The notes below the pieces were generated by a model. It ran no database searches, was not told the origin of the DNA, and saw nothing but the letters and a program-made list of their open reading frames with translations. This document shows, piece by piece, positions 8,611 to 17,739 of a DNA stretch of 64,000 nt (the first letter of the stretch is position 1; the number at the start of each line of letters is the position of its first letter). The stretch lies in contig JAVBLY010000009.1 of the NCBI GenBank assembly GCA_031553035.1, positions 181,233 through 245,232 of the forward strand. Reading direction: 5' to 3'. The translations under genes and the position numbers were made by a program. This stretch comes from JAVBLY01 sp031553035. Its GTDB lineage: Bacteria > Bacillota > Clostridia > Peptostreptococcales > Anaerovoracaceae.

Positions 8611-10704
8611 CTAATTCTTCAGTTTTCGATTAGCCCGGTTATAAAGCCAACTTATGGCAAAACAAATTATACCTGCGCCAATGAATCCGATCACTCTCAT
8701 TATGCTGTTCTCATAACTGATATCAATGAGCAGTAATTTAAGAACGCACACCATGGTCAGGAAAAGGCCGTAGAGCCTCAGAGTCTTCTGCTTGATCCTG
8801 AAACCGCAGATGATGAATACCAACGCCAGACAGAGGGTAATAACGCTTCCCGCAAGCTCGTATTCGCTCCAGGATATAAATGAAAATATTATACCCAAAG
8901 TTGTTGCGGTGATCCTCAATCCGTATATATAACCCATCCATTCTTTAACCTTCTGTCTCTTTAGATAAACAAGCATGTTAACCGCGCAGTAGGAAGCAGC
9001 CAGCAGCACAAGTATCCAATGTAGCCATATCTGCTGCACATCGTAAAGAGTGAATAAAATGATAACTAAGAAAATTTCAGACATGATTTGACAGACGCCA
9101 AGGAGGATCCGGTTTTCTTCACCTTTTCTTATGGCTATATCTTTCAATTTTTCCCATCTGCAGGCAAAGCCGGAATTCAAGATGGCGAGATGAATAATTC
9201 CCATTACGAGAACTGCAAGAGCTAGGGCATCCTTATAGTCGGCATCATATACAAATGTAAAGATCGAAGATATCAATAGTAGATATGCCGATAATTTCCA
9301 TCCTGTTTTCTGAAGGAAATCCCATTTTGCCATAATTATGAATATAAAAGATAAAGATCCGATAATAAATATTTCAGGGAGCCAGCCGTAAAGAAAACCG
9401 AATTCCGGCGAAGATGCTGTCAGGAAGGTGTTCAGGTAGGTCATGATTATCCCAACACAGGCATAAACCTTGTCTTTTCGTTTCCAGGCGATCAGCAGTG
9501 CAGCTACAGCAAAAGGCAGCACTCCTATAACTTCGTTGATACTATCCAGATATGCATAATCTTCAAACACATAAGCAAGATAAACAACCGCCAGCAATGA
9601 AAAGAGAATACTCTTGCATACGATCCCTTTCTCTCTGCGCTCATACAGGATAAACAAAGGCAGCCACAGGACAAATACACACGCAAAACCGATGCTGTAT
9701 GGGTCTTCCAGGCCAAGCCGGGTGCTTAATAATTCGCCGCCGTTATATATGAGGATACCGCTTACCAAATATTGAATCACAAGCCAAACTGTCTTTAGGA
9801 GACCTTTCCCCATAGTACGCAAAATATTTATGAATATTATTATAATAGGCAGGATAAGTAATATTGTGGACAAGCAGAATAGCAAATGCATTTGAATCGA
9901 ATCGGTTGTTTGCAGCCAGTAATCCGATAACGTCATATACTGAACAGATGATAAAATCACGGACAGGCCCCCGAGGCATGTAAGGTTGATCCCCGGTTTT
10001 TCCGTTTTCGTAAACATATAGGCCAAAATACACATAAGCTGAAAAATATTGAGGAAAATTATTTCCTGCCATGCAATGGCCATGGTGGCCCCGAATATTA
10101 CGGAAACCCCAATGCCTACATAGCCGATAATATGAAACAGAATGATTCTGAGCCTCTTTGACAGATACACCATCCCTACGACCCACAGGAAGAACAGTCC
10201 ATACAGAACATAGTCATTGATATAATGGAAGTATAATCTTGATAACAAGAAAGATATGTAAACCATTCCTACTCCGCAACCGATTAGAGATATAGAAAAG
10301 TAATTGTGGAGTTTTTTCTGAAGCAATAAGCCTGTTGTAAGTACCGCAAAGCTCAGAATATACATAATCGCAAATTTAGTTTCTTTCTCAAGGTAAGGAT
10401 AGACCAATACTGCCAGAGAACACAGACCGACAAAGATCAGGAGGGATGCTACTACGCCCATTACCTGTTTGCCCATTCTGCCTTCCAGATCGATTTTTTT
10501 TGACGATGGTTTTGTTTTCGGTATGGATACAGGTTCAGGTCCGGTTGGTAAAACACGCTGATAGCTTATGTGGGGCTGCTCATTACGTATATTATCCGGT
10601 TCATTTGGAATGGTATCCGATAAATTCAGCTCGGCCTCCAAAGATCTTACTTTCTGCTCAAGCTGCCACACCCGCAGTTCCAAAGCACTTAATTTTCTAC
10701 TCAT
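8611..10704 (-). CDS. DUF2339 polytopic membrane protein
   Basis: A protein of about 697 residues. A short N-terminal coiled coil (LSALELRVWQLEQKVRSLEA) and a Pro/Lys-rich linker are followed by some 20 closely packed hydrophobic segments covering the rest of the chain. This is the architecture of the DUF2339 family, whose function is unknown; envelope-related roles have been suggested for relatives. I favour the ATG at 10704, which has AAAGG eight bases upstream, over the ATG at 10719, whose nearest purine-rich site is too far away. A 28-base near-palindrome at 10744-10771 lies directly upstream and may control it. Confidence 0.72.
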   Translation of the reverse strand: MSRKLSALELRVWQLEQKVRSLEAELNLSDTIPNEPDNIRNEQPHISYQRVLPTGPEPVSIPKTKPSSKKIDLEGRMGKQVMGVVASLLIFVGLCSLAVLVYPYLEKETKFAIMYILSFAVLTTGLLLQKKLHNYFSISLIGCGVGMVYISFLLSRLYFHYINDYVLYGLFFLWVVGMVYLSKRLRIILFHIIGYVGIGVSVIFGATMAIAWQEIIFLNIFQLMCILAYMFTKTEKPGINLTCLGGLSVILSSVQYMTLSDYWLQTTDSIQMHLLFCLSTILLILPIIIIFINILRTMGKGLLKTVWLVIQYLVSGILIYNGGELLSTRLGLEDPYSIGFACVFVLWLPLFILYERREKGIVCKSILFSLLAVVYLAYVFEDYAYLDSINEVIGVLPFAVAALLIAWKRKDKVYACVGIIMTYLNTFLTASSPEFGFLYGWLPEIFIIGSLSFIFIIMAKWDFLQKTGWKLSAYLLLISSIFTFVYDADYKDALALAVLVMGIIHLAILNSGFACRWEKLKDIAIRKGEENRILLGVCQIMSEIFLVIILFTLYDVQQIWLHWILVLLAASYCAVNMLVYLKRQKVKEWMGYIYGLRITATTLGIIFSFISWSEYELAGSVITLCLALVFIICGFRIKQKTLRLYGLFLTMVCVLKLLLIDISYENSIMRVIGFIGAGIICFAISWLYNRANRKLKN

Positions 10705-10743
10705 ATCAGTACCTTTCATTCATAGTATCAACTAGAGAGCCTC

Positions 10744-10771
10744 ACTAATAGTGCAATATTACACTATTAGT
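10744..10771. promoter_or_regulatory. 28-bp near-perfect palindrome upstream of the DUF2339 gene
   Basis: Arms ACTAATAGTG (10744-10753) and CACTATTAGT (10762-10771) are exact reverse complements around an AT-rich centre (CAATATTA), and only two of the 28 positions break the symmetry. It lies 40-67 bases ahead of the DUF2339 start, a position and shape that suit a dimeric repressor operator. No T-run follows on either side, so a terminator is unlikely. Confidence 0.5.
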
Positions 10772-10836
10772 AAAATAAAGTCAAATAATCACAGTAGAAA
10801 AACGGTCATGACCTTCAATTAAGTTATTCACTTTCG

Positions 10837-12474
10837 TTATGAATAAATCTCATGAGCATAAACTATTGCGTGTTCAGCACTGTCGAACACGTACTCTTTT
10901 CCGATATGCTTGATAAAATGGCCGCTTTCCAGCATATGAAGTACCTTGGGTTGGACACTTGTCAGCATTACCTTTACGTTATCTTTCTTTAGATTTTCAT
11001 TTAGTTCTATTAATGCCTGGACACCTGAAATGTCAATTTCGGGGACGCCCCGCATGGATAGGATCAATACTTTTATATCCGGAATAGCAGACAGTTGCTG
11101 GTGGAGCTGTTCAACAACGGCAAAGAATAAGGTTCCGGTGAGATATGCGATTCTGATATCGTTTGGATCGCCCTTAATGTAAATGCCGATTTCTTCTAAT
11201 TTTTCTTTATCTACCTTGGAAATATTGACATCTATATCAGAGATACGAAGGACGATGAGGAATGCCGAGAATACAACGCCGATAATGATCGCCCAGGTCA
11301 GATCGAGGATTATCGTGGCGAAAAATGTAACAAAGAACTTGGCCATGCCAGAGTAAAACTTGTTGTGAAAAATAAATTTTATATTTTCCCAGTCGTTCAT
11401 TCTCCATGCTGTTACGATCAACACGCCGGCCAGTGCTGATAAGGGTATGGCTGACATTACGGGAGACAAGATGAACATAGCAAAGAGGATTCCGAATGCA
11501 TGGAAAATCCCTGTCAGCCTGGTCACTTCACCGGATTTGATTGCTACGCTTGTTCTTGCTATGGCCGCCGTTGCAGGGACGCCGCCAAGGAAGGGGATTA
11601 TTATGTTTCCGATTCCCTGAGCTATCAATTCCCGGTCACCCCGGATTTTTTCACCTTTTAGTTTGCCCGCCGCAACTCCGCAGAGAAGACTTTCTATCAT
11701 AGCCAGTGCAGCAATACTGATGGACGGTATTATAAGTGCCTTTATCTGTTCAAATGTAATTCCCAGAATATCCAGTCTCTCGTCAAGCAAAAGTGCTTTA
11801 GGAATATTTCCAACAGTTACTACATCGAAATTAAGGATCAAGTTTAAGAGAAGCACAAAGATCAGAGCTGCAAGGGAAGATGGTAGTATAGCATTGATTT
11901 TCTTAGGCCAGAATATCATGATTAGAATGACCAAAACGCCAAACAGCATTGTGTGCCAGTCAGGATCAAAACCTCCCATAAAATACGAAAATAGCTTTGT
12001 CAAAGCATGTCCATTGCCAGAGTTTATTCCGAAAAAATTATCAAGCTGCCCCAGAGCAATGATAACCGCAATGCCTGAAGTGAATCCGGTTATGACGGAC
12101 GACGGCATTATTGATATTATTCTTCCCAGTCTGAAAAGCCCGGCAATTACTAATATTATTCCGGCCATCAAACCTGAAATAAGCATTCCCTGAATACCAT
12201 GCTGAGCTACAAGTGTTATAAGTATGGCCGTCATGGCTCCGGTTGGTCCGGATATCTGGTACGAAGCCCCGGAAAAGGCGCCGATCACAATACCGGCAAT
12301 TATTGCTGTGACAAGACCTGCCGCAGCAGTTGATCCCGAGCCTACTCCAAATGCAAGCGCCAGGGGGAGGGCAACGGCTGTTACAGTAAGACCTGCCAAG
12401 CCGTCTTTTCTTAGACTGTTCAGGTTATATCCTTTGAATTCAATTTTTAAATCGGAGATATATTCTTTTATCAT
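10837..12474 (-). CDS. SulP-family anion transporter with STAS domain
   Basis: A 545-residue SulP (SLC26-like) transporter. The N-terminal 430 residues are membrane-spanning, with the family pattern LAGLTVTAVALPLALAFG, SYQISGPTGAM and GITSGIAV-like helices. The C-terminal 100 residues form a STAS domain (LILSMRGVPEIDISGVQALIE) that faces the cytoplasm. Family members move sulfate, bicarbonate or other anions, often with Na+ or H+. The ATG at 12474 follows AGGAA. It stands between the DUF2339 and U32 genes on the same strand and is not next to a sulfatase or carbonic anhydrase, so the substrate is open. A second SulP gene lies at 49.8-51.4 kb in a sulfatase cluster. Confidence 0.82.
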   Translation of the reverse strand: MIKEYISDLKIEFKGYNLNSLRKDGLAGLTVTAVALPLALAFGVGSGSTAAAGLVTAIIAGIVIGAFSGASYQISGPTGAMTAILITLVAQHGIQGMLISGLMAGIILVIAGLFRLGRIISIMPSSVITGFTSGIAVIIALGQLDNFFGINSGNGHALTKLFSYFMGGFDPDWHTMLFGVLVILIMIFWPKKINAILPSSLAALIFVLLLNLILNFDVVTVGNIPKALLLDERLDILGITFEQIKALIIPSISIAALAMIESLLCGVAAGKLKGEKIRGDRELIAQGIGNIIIPFLGGVPATAAIARTSVAIKSGEVTRLTGIFHAFGILFAMFILSPVMSAIPLSALAGVLIVTAWRMNDWENIKFIFHNKFYSGMAKFFVTFFATIILDLTWAIIIGVVFSAFLIVLRISDIDVNISKVDKEKLEEIGIYIKGDPNDIRIAYLTGTLFFAVVEQLHQQLSAIPDIKVLILSMRGVPEIDISGVQALIELNENLKKDNVKVMLTSVQPKVLHMLESGHFIKHIGKEYVFDSAEHAIVYAHEIYS

Positions 12475-12539
12475 ATTGTTTTTCCTAGTTTAAGCATAAC
12501 TTCGCATATTCTATCATAAAAACCATATGTGGTGGCATA

Positions 12540-14732
12540 TTAGTCGCTGATATAAATTCGAAATTCTCCGTTTGTCTTGGCCCACCGCTTTAATATTCTA
12601 TCTTTGTTCTTGGTTCGTATTGTTTTAAACAGCATCCATTTATCACCTGATGTAGTTTTGATTATGTGATAAGCCTGCTTCTTTCGGTCCACTAGCTGTG
12701 GATATTCAATAGGATGCTCGGTGATCATGATCGGCCATCCACCTTCATCCTGGCATTCCAGAGACATGCATAAAGGAGTGACGCCGATTTCCCGGACTGC
12801 GGCTTTAGCCCTTTCGTTATAAAGATTCAGCCCGTAATCGGAATATACAGTTATTCCCTGATCAGAAAATTCACGGCACCATCCCAGATTACCGATGGCG
12901 ATTCCTGTGGATCTTACGGCATCGGTGATTATTTCGAAGTTATTCTCGATATATCGATCCAGATTTCCTTTTGAAATATTTGAAATATATGGTATAGGGT
13001 CAAAATAGTCAGGAATCTTCGGCTTCTTCATAAAATCCTGCAAAGGCAAATACAGTTTGGCACGATCAACTTTTAAAACATCCATAATTGACTTGAAGTC
13101 GTATGTGTTTATTTCATCAATATAATATAGATAAAAAGCCAGTTGTTTTTCGTCACTCAAATTATCGGGTGAACTGCCAAAAGCACTGTAATCGGGACTG
13201 GCTTCTTTTGGGCGCTTGTCCATTTTAAGTTGACTATATGCATTAAGGCCATCCCGCCTGAGCTTATTAAGTGCCGATAGGGGCAGGGTGCTTCCTTCTT
13301 CAAGATCGATCCGAACAGAGTCAACATCAAAACAAGTGCCTCCCGTTTTTCTGAGTTGTCTTTCCGCCAGTGATTTTTCCAGCGGCTTATTGATAGCTTC
13401 TTCTGCAAGAACGGATGTATCAGTAAATGTAAAGCTGTTTTCTCCTTCAATAATTTTAAGAGTAGGGTGTCCACCGATATTTATGTCCATCTCCAGATCA
13501 ATTGATAAACGCTTATGACTTTTCCCATCAGTAAAAGCGGCGCCTTCATATGTTTTTCTTGCCTCTTTCATGATCTCGGCTTGAGTTATCCTGTAAACTG
13601 ACTGGCCTATTTCTATTTGTCCTTTGATATCTCCGATGCGGTATGTCTGATTGTCCAGCTCTTTAAGATATGTGACAATGTTACCGGAAAGAGATTTGTT
13701 TCTGATTTCGATACCATCACCTAACGAAAGATGGCCGGAAAGTTTCACATCGATCAAATTTTTTCCACGGAATACATTTACGACTTGTCCTATGTAAATT
13801 CCCTGATGTTTTGGTAATTCTTTTGTTAAAAGGTTCTTGCCGGGATTATCAAAGAGATATCCTGTAGTAAATTCTCCTCTGCTGTAAATCTGTCTTAAGG
13901 TCTCCAGGTCTTTTGGGTCGACCTGATAACTGCCGCTGTCAATATATTCGTCCAGATATTTTCTGTATATGGCTGTGACCAGTGCAACATATTCGGGAGA
14001 TTTCATTCGTCCCTCTATCTTTAGGGACGTAACTCCGGCATCAAGAATCTTGCCCAGATGATCGAGAGCACATAGATCTTTTGGGCTGAGAGGGTAATCT
14101 TCATTCCCGTAGTTACTTCTGTATGGGAGGCGGCAGGGTTGTGCACAAAGACCGCGGTTCCCGCTGCGGCCATTGATACCTCCGATTAGTCTGCTCATCT
14201 GACATTGTCCTGAGTAACACATGCAAAGGGCACCGTGTATAAACATCTCAATGTCAATTTGACTGGAGTCAGTAATTTTCTTTATTTCATCAAGTGATGT
14301 CTCACGTGCAAGGACTACACGGGAAAAGCCAAGAGATTCGGCGGCGCTCACTCCGGATAGGTTGTAGACTGTGCCTTGGGTGGACAGATGTAAGACAAAG
14401 TCGGGCAAATTCTTATTTACCCAGCATGCAAGCCCCAGGTCCTGGACTATAAGCCCGTCGACGCCCATATTATAGAGCTCTGTCGCATATGCTGCTGCTG
14501 AAGGAAGTTCTTTGTCAGTAAGCAAAATATTAACGGTAACATAAATTTTTACGTTTCTAAGATGTGCATAACGTACAGCTTCTGAAAGTTCTTTTGTTGT
14601 AAAGTTATCCGCCTTCATGCGGGCACTGTACTTATGACCGCCCAGATAGACGGCATCCGCACCGTTTTCCACTGCTGCAAAAAACTGTTTGAGCCCGCCG
14701 GCCGGTGCCAGTAATTCTACTATATTTCCCAT
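12540..14732 (-). CDS. Long-form U32 family peptidase
   Basis: A 730-residue member of the U32 collagenase-like family. The N-terminal TIM-barrel part (APAGGLKQFFAAVENGADAVYLGG) is followed by a Cys motif (MFIHGALCMCYSGQCQMS..GGINGRSGNRGLCAQPCRLPY) at about residues 165-205. The remainder includes the DUF3656-type insert found in long U32 proteins. Members are annotated as proteases or act in prephenate-derived hydroxylation of tRNA or ubiquinone with an iron-sulfur cluster; Cys-rich U32 enzymes such as RlhA modify RNA. The conserved cysteines favour an iron-sulfur-dependent RNA hydroxylase-type role, which is an inference. No ribosome binding site precedes the ATG, and a TATAAT lies only 7 bases upstream, so the mRNA may be leaderless. 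Confidence 0.78.
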   Translation of the reverse strand: MGNIVELLAPAGGLKQFFAAVENGADAVYLGGHKYSARMKADNFTTKELSEAVRYAHLRNVKIYVTVNILLTDKELPSAAAYATELYNMGVDGLIVQDLGLACWVNKNLPDFVLHLSTQGTVYNLSGVSAAESLGFSRVVLARETSLDEIKKITDSSQIDIEMFIHGALCMCYSGQCQMSRLIGGINGRSGNRGLCAQPCRLPYRSNYGNEDYPLSPKDLCALDHLGKILDAGVTSLKIEGRMKSPEYVALVTAIYRKYLDEYIDSGSYQVDPKDLETLRQIYSRGEFTTGYLFDNPGKNLLTKELPKHQGIYIGQVVNVFRGKNLIDVKLSGHLSLGDGIEIRNKSLSGNIVTYLKELDNQTYRIGDIKGQIEIGQSVYRITQAEIMKEARKTYEGAAFTDGKSHKRLSIDLEMDINIGGHPTLKIIEGENSFTFTDTSVLAEEAINKPLEKSLAERQLRKTGGTCFDVDSVRIDLEEGSTLPLSALNKLRRDGLNAYSQLKMDKRPKEASPDYSAFGSSPDNLSDEKQLAFYLYYIDEINTYDFKSIMDVLKVDRAKLYLPLQDFMKKPKIPDYFDPIPYISNISKGNLDRYIENNFEIITDAVRSTGIAIGNLGWCREFSDQGITVYSDYGLNLYNERAKAAVREIGVTPLCMSLECQDEGGWPIMITEHPIEYPQLVDRKKQAYHIIKTTSGDKWMLFKTIRTKNKDRILKRWAKTNGEFRIYISD

Positions 14733-14739
14733 ATAGCTG

Positions 14740-14769
14740 ATTATATAACAATTTATCTGTATATTACAA
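14740..14769 (-). promoter_or_regulatory. Promoter of the U32 gene with -10 abutting the start codon
   Basis: On the minus strand TTGTAA (14769-14764) and TATAAT (14745-14740) are separated by 18 bases. Seven bases separate the -10 from the ATG at 14732, so the first transcribed base should fall at or next to the start codon. Confidence 0.5.
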
Positions 14770-14806
14770 TGTGTCGGATTTAAACAACTTAATTTCTGAT
14801 AGGTAT

Positions 14807-15793
14807 TTAGTCTTCAATCAGTAATAATATAAAATGATCGAGATCTAAACCAATAAAATACTCACCTATGTTGATACCGGACAATCTCGAATAAAGTGCA
14901 TCTTTTGAGTACTTTTGTCCTGTCAATATATTTTCTAATTTCGATATATCATAAACTGAGAAAAAATCACCGAAAATTTTGCATTTTACAATGTGCTCAT
15001 CCTTGACCGTCAGCCTTAAATCTATGATCCCACAAGGGAATTTTTTTGTTTTCTGAATTTCATATTCGAAGGGTTTCCCGTAATTCCATTCATAAGTTGA
15101 AAATTTACTTTTTACCAAGTTTTCAACTGCATCGATATCCTTTTTTGACAATTCATAATGTTGGACACATAAAGAATTTGCCAGATAATCAAGGATATTA
15201 TCTTTGAAAACATCTATAGATATATCTGACGGTAAATATTCAGCTATATTAGTTACTCTGCTTTTAACAGACTTGATCCCTTTTGATTGTATCTTCAATT
15301 CAACCACATTCAGAGCATCAGTAAGTGCATCTAGATCACTGTTGAATAAAAGTGTCCCATGGTGCAAAATCTTATCCTTATACAAAAATTGTGCTGTTCC
15401 TGATATTTTTTTATTGTCAAGAAGAATATCATTTCTTTGCGACAACTGAATATCCAGCCCCATTTGAAGAAGTGCTTCGACAATAGGTTTGGAATTCTTC
15501 AAAATGTTAGTAATATCGCCCTCATCTTTATTAATGACGAAGGAATAATTCAAATTTCCTTCGTCGTGATATACTGCTCCACCTCCTGATAACCGTCTCG
15601 CAACAGTAATATTATTCCTTTTTATATACTCAATATTTATTTCATCAATAGTGTTTTGATTTTTCCCAATTATAATTGACGGATCATTAATATAAAAGAA
15701 GAAATAATTATCATCAGACATCTTGGACAACAAATATTCTTCTAATGCCAAATTGTAAAAGGGAATCGACCAGTCAGTTTTTATATATTTCAT
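14807..15793 (-). CDS. lplA: Lipoate-protein ligase A
   Basis: A 328-residue cytoplasmic ligase that activates lipoate with ATP and attaches it to a lysine of lipoyl domains. The catalytic fold shows the family motif RRLSGGGAVYHDEGNLNYSF (about residues 71-90), and IIIGKNQN precedes it. The C-terminal accessory domain (about 250-328) is present, so this is the complete LplA type. It is the second gene of a minus-strand pair behind a class III PLP enzyme. Its likely clients are the lipoyl domains of the E2 and E3 encoded at 29.2-32.4 kb. A dedicated ligase within a catabolic cluster is a known feature of lipoate-dependent systems. GAGAGA precedes the ATG. Confidence 0.88.
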   Translation of the reverse strand: MKYIKTDWSIPFYNLALEEYLLSKMSDDNYFFFYINDPSIIIGKNQNTIDEINIEYIKRNNITVARRLSGGGAVYHDEGNLNYSFVINKDEGDITNILKNSKPIVEALLQMGLDIQLSQRNDILLDNKKISGTAQFLYKDKILHHGTLLFNSDLDALTDALNVVELKIQSKGIKSVKSRVTNIAEYLPSDISIDVFKDNILDYLANSLCVQHYELSKKDIDAVENLVKSKFSTYEWNYGKPFEYEIQKTKKFPCGIIDLRLTVKDEHIVKCKIFGDFFSVYDISKLENILTGQKYSKDALYSRLSGINIGEYFIGLDLDHFILLLIED

Positions 15794-15820
15794 TATATTT
15801 CTCTCAGTACAGCAAATTAA

Positions 15821-17152
15821 CTAAATACGATTTCCTATTTTTTTAAATATTGCATCCATGCGTTCCAGTGTCATGTCAATGTCTTCTTTTGTGTGCCTGG
15901 TCGTGAAACCGCAATGATGTGGGTATGGTGAATCGCCATAGTAATGGAAGTAAATTCCATTATCGAGACATTCTTTTAGAAATATTCTATTAAATTCTAT
16001 ATCGAATTTTTTAATGACTTTTCGCAAATCAAAATCTTCTTCAGCATTATCACAGCCAAAGTAAATACCGAATTGTGCGCCTACCCCTCGAACATGTCCG
16101 ATGATATTGTTTTTCTGCATGATACCATTCAACCCGTTATAAAGTTGTCTCTCAATCGATTCAAGCTTGTCGTAAAAATCAGGTTCCTTTACCATCTTCA
16201 GACATTCAATGCCTCCGAGAATTGCAATTTGAGACCCACTGCTGGTTCCGCTGCATACGACAGGACCGCTTGGGTTAAATGTTTGCATTATTTCTTTTTT
16301 TCCACCGACAATTGCTATTGGCAAACCGCCTCCAATAGCTTTTGCAAATGTTGATAAGTCGGGAGTGATGCCATAATATTCCTGTGCGCTTCCTGGCCTC
16401 ATACGAAGTCCTGATATTACTTCGTCAAATATTAAAACTATATTCTCATCAGAACATATTTCTCTGACTTGCTCTAAGTAGTCTTTTCTTGTCTCATAAC
16501 AGCCACAATTATAACTTATTGGTTCAAGGATGATAGCTGCTATCTCATTTTTATATTTTTTAACGATATGTCCCACTGCTTCTATGTCGTTGAATCGTAT
16601 GACTTTTACATTTTCATGTGCATTAGTTGGAAATCCTGTGCTATCAGGAATGGTCTCGGTTACCTCTCCATATTTATCTATTTCGGGAAAGTTTGAATGA
16701 TTGAACCAAACCATTTCGTGCATACCATGAAAGTGTCCGTCAATTTTTACTATTAAATTCTTATTCGTGTATCCTCTTGCAACCCGTATAGCTGCCATCG
16801 TCGCTTCTGTACCGGAATTGACAAATCTTATCTGTTCTAATGAAGGTACGATAGACGAGATCAATTCCGCATATTGTAAATTGTATTCCGAATCAAAATT
16901 CATGAAAAAACCATTTTCCAGGGATTTTTGTATGCCCAGCTTGATCTGGGGGTGATTATGTCCAAATAATGCTGCACCTGCACAACAATGATAGTCGAGA
17001 TATTCCTTTCCATCTACGCTATATAGTTTGTTACTGTCAGCGTGATCCATATACAAAGGTTCAGATAATATTCGGTTATTTCTTCCTCCTGCAGAGCCTC
17101 CACCAGGCATTAATAGTTTAGCTTTTTCATAAATATCGTTATTCTTTGTCAT
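15821..17152 (-). CDS. Class III aminotransferase, glutamate-1-semialdehyde aminomutase-like (copy 1)
   Basis: A 443-residue fold-type I PLP enzyme. The visible marks are VNSGTEATMAAIRVARGYT (phosphate cup, about 112-128), HFHGMHE, the DEVISGLR motif with PLP-binding Asp243, and the Schiff-base Lys271 in STFAKAIGGGLP. Sequence layout is closest to glutamate-1-semialdehyde 2,1-aminomutase. No tetrapyrrole genes are nearby, and a second related copy lies in the divergent operon, so heme synthesis is an unlikely role. A catabolic transaminase or intramolecular amino shift on an imported compound is more likely. The ATG at 17152 follows AGAAAGGAGAAAC. Expression is probably from the minus-strand sigma-54 promoter at 17221-17237. 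Confidence 0.82.
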   Translation of the reverse strand: MTKNNDIYEKAKLLMPGGGSAGGRNNRILSEPLYMDHADSNKLYSVDGKEYLDYHCCAGAALFGHNHPQIKLGIQKSLENGFFMNFDSEYNLQYAELISSIVPSLEQIRFVNSGTEATMAAIRVARGYTNKNLIVKIDGHFHGMHEMVWFNHSNFPEIDKYGEVTETIPDSTGFPTNAHENVKVIRFNDIEAVGHIVKKYKNEIAAIILEPISYNCGCYETRKDYLEQVREICSDENIVLIFDEVISGLRMRPGSAQEYYGITPDLSTFAKAIGGGLPIAIVGGKKEIMQTFNPSGPVVCSGTSSGSQIAILGGIECLKMVKEPDFYDKLESIERQLYNGLNGIMQKNNIIGHVRGVGAQFGIYFGCDNAEEDFDLRKVIKKFDIEFNRIFLKECLDNGIYFHYYGDSPYPHHCGFTTRHTKEDIDMTLERMDAIFKKIGNRI

Positions 17153-17220
17153 TTTTAGTTTCTCCTTTCTTCGAAGACTGCTAATTACCTATGTGAATAG
17201 TTTCATATCTAAATGTAAAG

Positions 17221-17237
17221 TGCAATGATTATACCAA
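17221..17237 (-). promoter_or_regulatory. Sigma-54 (-24/-12) promoter for the minus-strand operon
   Basis: Read on the minus strand the site is TTGGTATAATCATTGCA. GG and GC are separated by exactly 10 bases, and TTGCA is intact at -12; the -24 part reads TGGTAT, where the consensus is TGGCAC. It lies about 70 bases ahead of the class III PLP gene and shares the enhancer-like cluster at 17310-17366 with the opposite promoter. Confidence 0.55.
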
Positions 17238-17309
17238 GTTACTTAACTGTTGAAATAATATTATATTATTCATTTCCTGTCACCATATTTGTCTGCAATA
17301 ATAAATTGA

Positions 17310-17366
17310 GGCACATGTGTGGCGCATATGATAAAAAAATGGCACATATGGCGCACGTATGGCACA
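17310..17366. promoter_or_regulatory. Cluster of five GGC(A/G)CA repeats, putative activator binding sites
   Basis: GGCACA or GGCGCA units start at 17310, 17321, 17341, 17350 and 17361, usually preceded by AT or GT and followed by TATG or TGTG. Spacings of 11, 20, 9 and 11 bases place them roughly on one face of the helix. Similar TGTGCC/GGCACA elements occur at 26968-27035 upstream of the dehydrogenase operon. Both clusters lie 80-200 bases from -24/-12 promoters, the usual place for enhancer sites of sigma-54 activators. The activator encoded at 24904-26916 is the natural candidate to bind them. Confidence 0.6.
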
Positions 17367-17505
17367 TTTTTATGTTTTCAGTATTATTTGTATATTATAA
17401 TTTGTGATATATTACTCTCATAGTGTACTGAATATAAACTATATATATTGATGTTTTACTGCAAGGGAAAAAATAACGTGGATAAAAACCATTATTTTGA
17501 CATAA

Positions 17506-17523
17506 TTGGCATAGTAGTTGCAT
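17506..17523 (+). promoter_or_regulatory. Sigma-54 (-24/-12) promoter for the TRAP/aminotransferase operon
   Basis: TTGGCATAGTAGTTGCAT has GG at 17508-17509, GC at 17520-17521 and exactly 10 bases between. It is close to the consensus TTGGCAC-N5-TTGCA. Transcription would start near 17533, giving a leader of about 200 bases before dctP, within which I see nothing structured. Confidence 0.75.
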
Positions 17524-17739
17524 TTTAACTCACTAAAGCGTGATATGAAAACAAGGTGACTGCGTTATAAGGATTTATATGTATTTAAAACTAAAATTAT
17601 TTTTATGTTTCAAGAGATTATTTTACAACAGAAGGGAGGTATAAATAGAATTTTTTAGGAGTCTTTGTGGAAGTTACCTTTGTGTTGATCTATATTTTAC
17701 TATGGTGTTGTGGATAAAATGAATAGAAAGGTTGTCATT

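Noticed and set aside
15821..17152. HemL for tetrapyrrole synthesis
   Set aside because: No other hem gene is nearby, a second copy exists, and both are inside a catabolic sigma-54 island.
17225..17407. 60-codon frame in the control region
   Set aside because: It covers the repeat cluster and the minus-strand sigma-54 promoter, has no ribosome binding site and no recognisable product.
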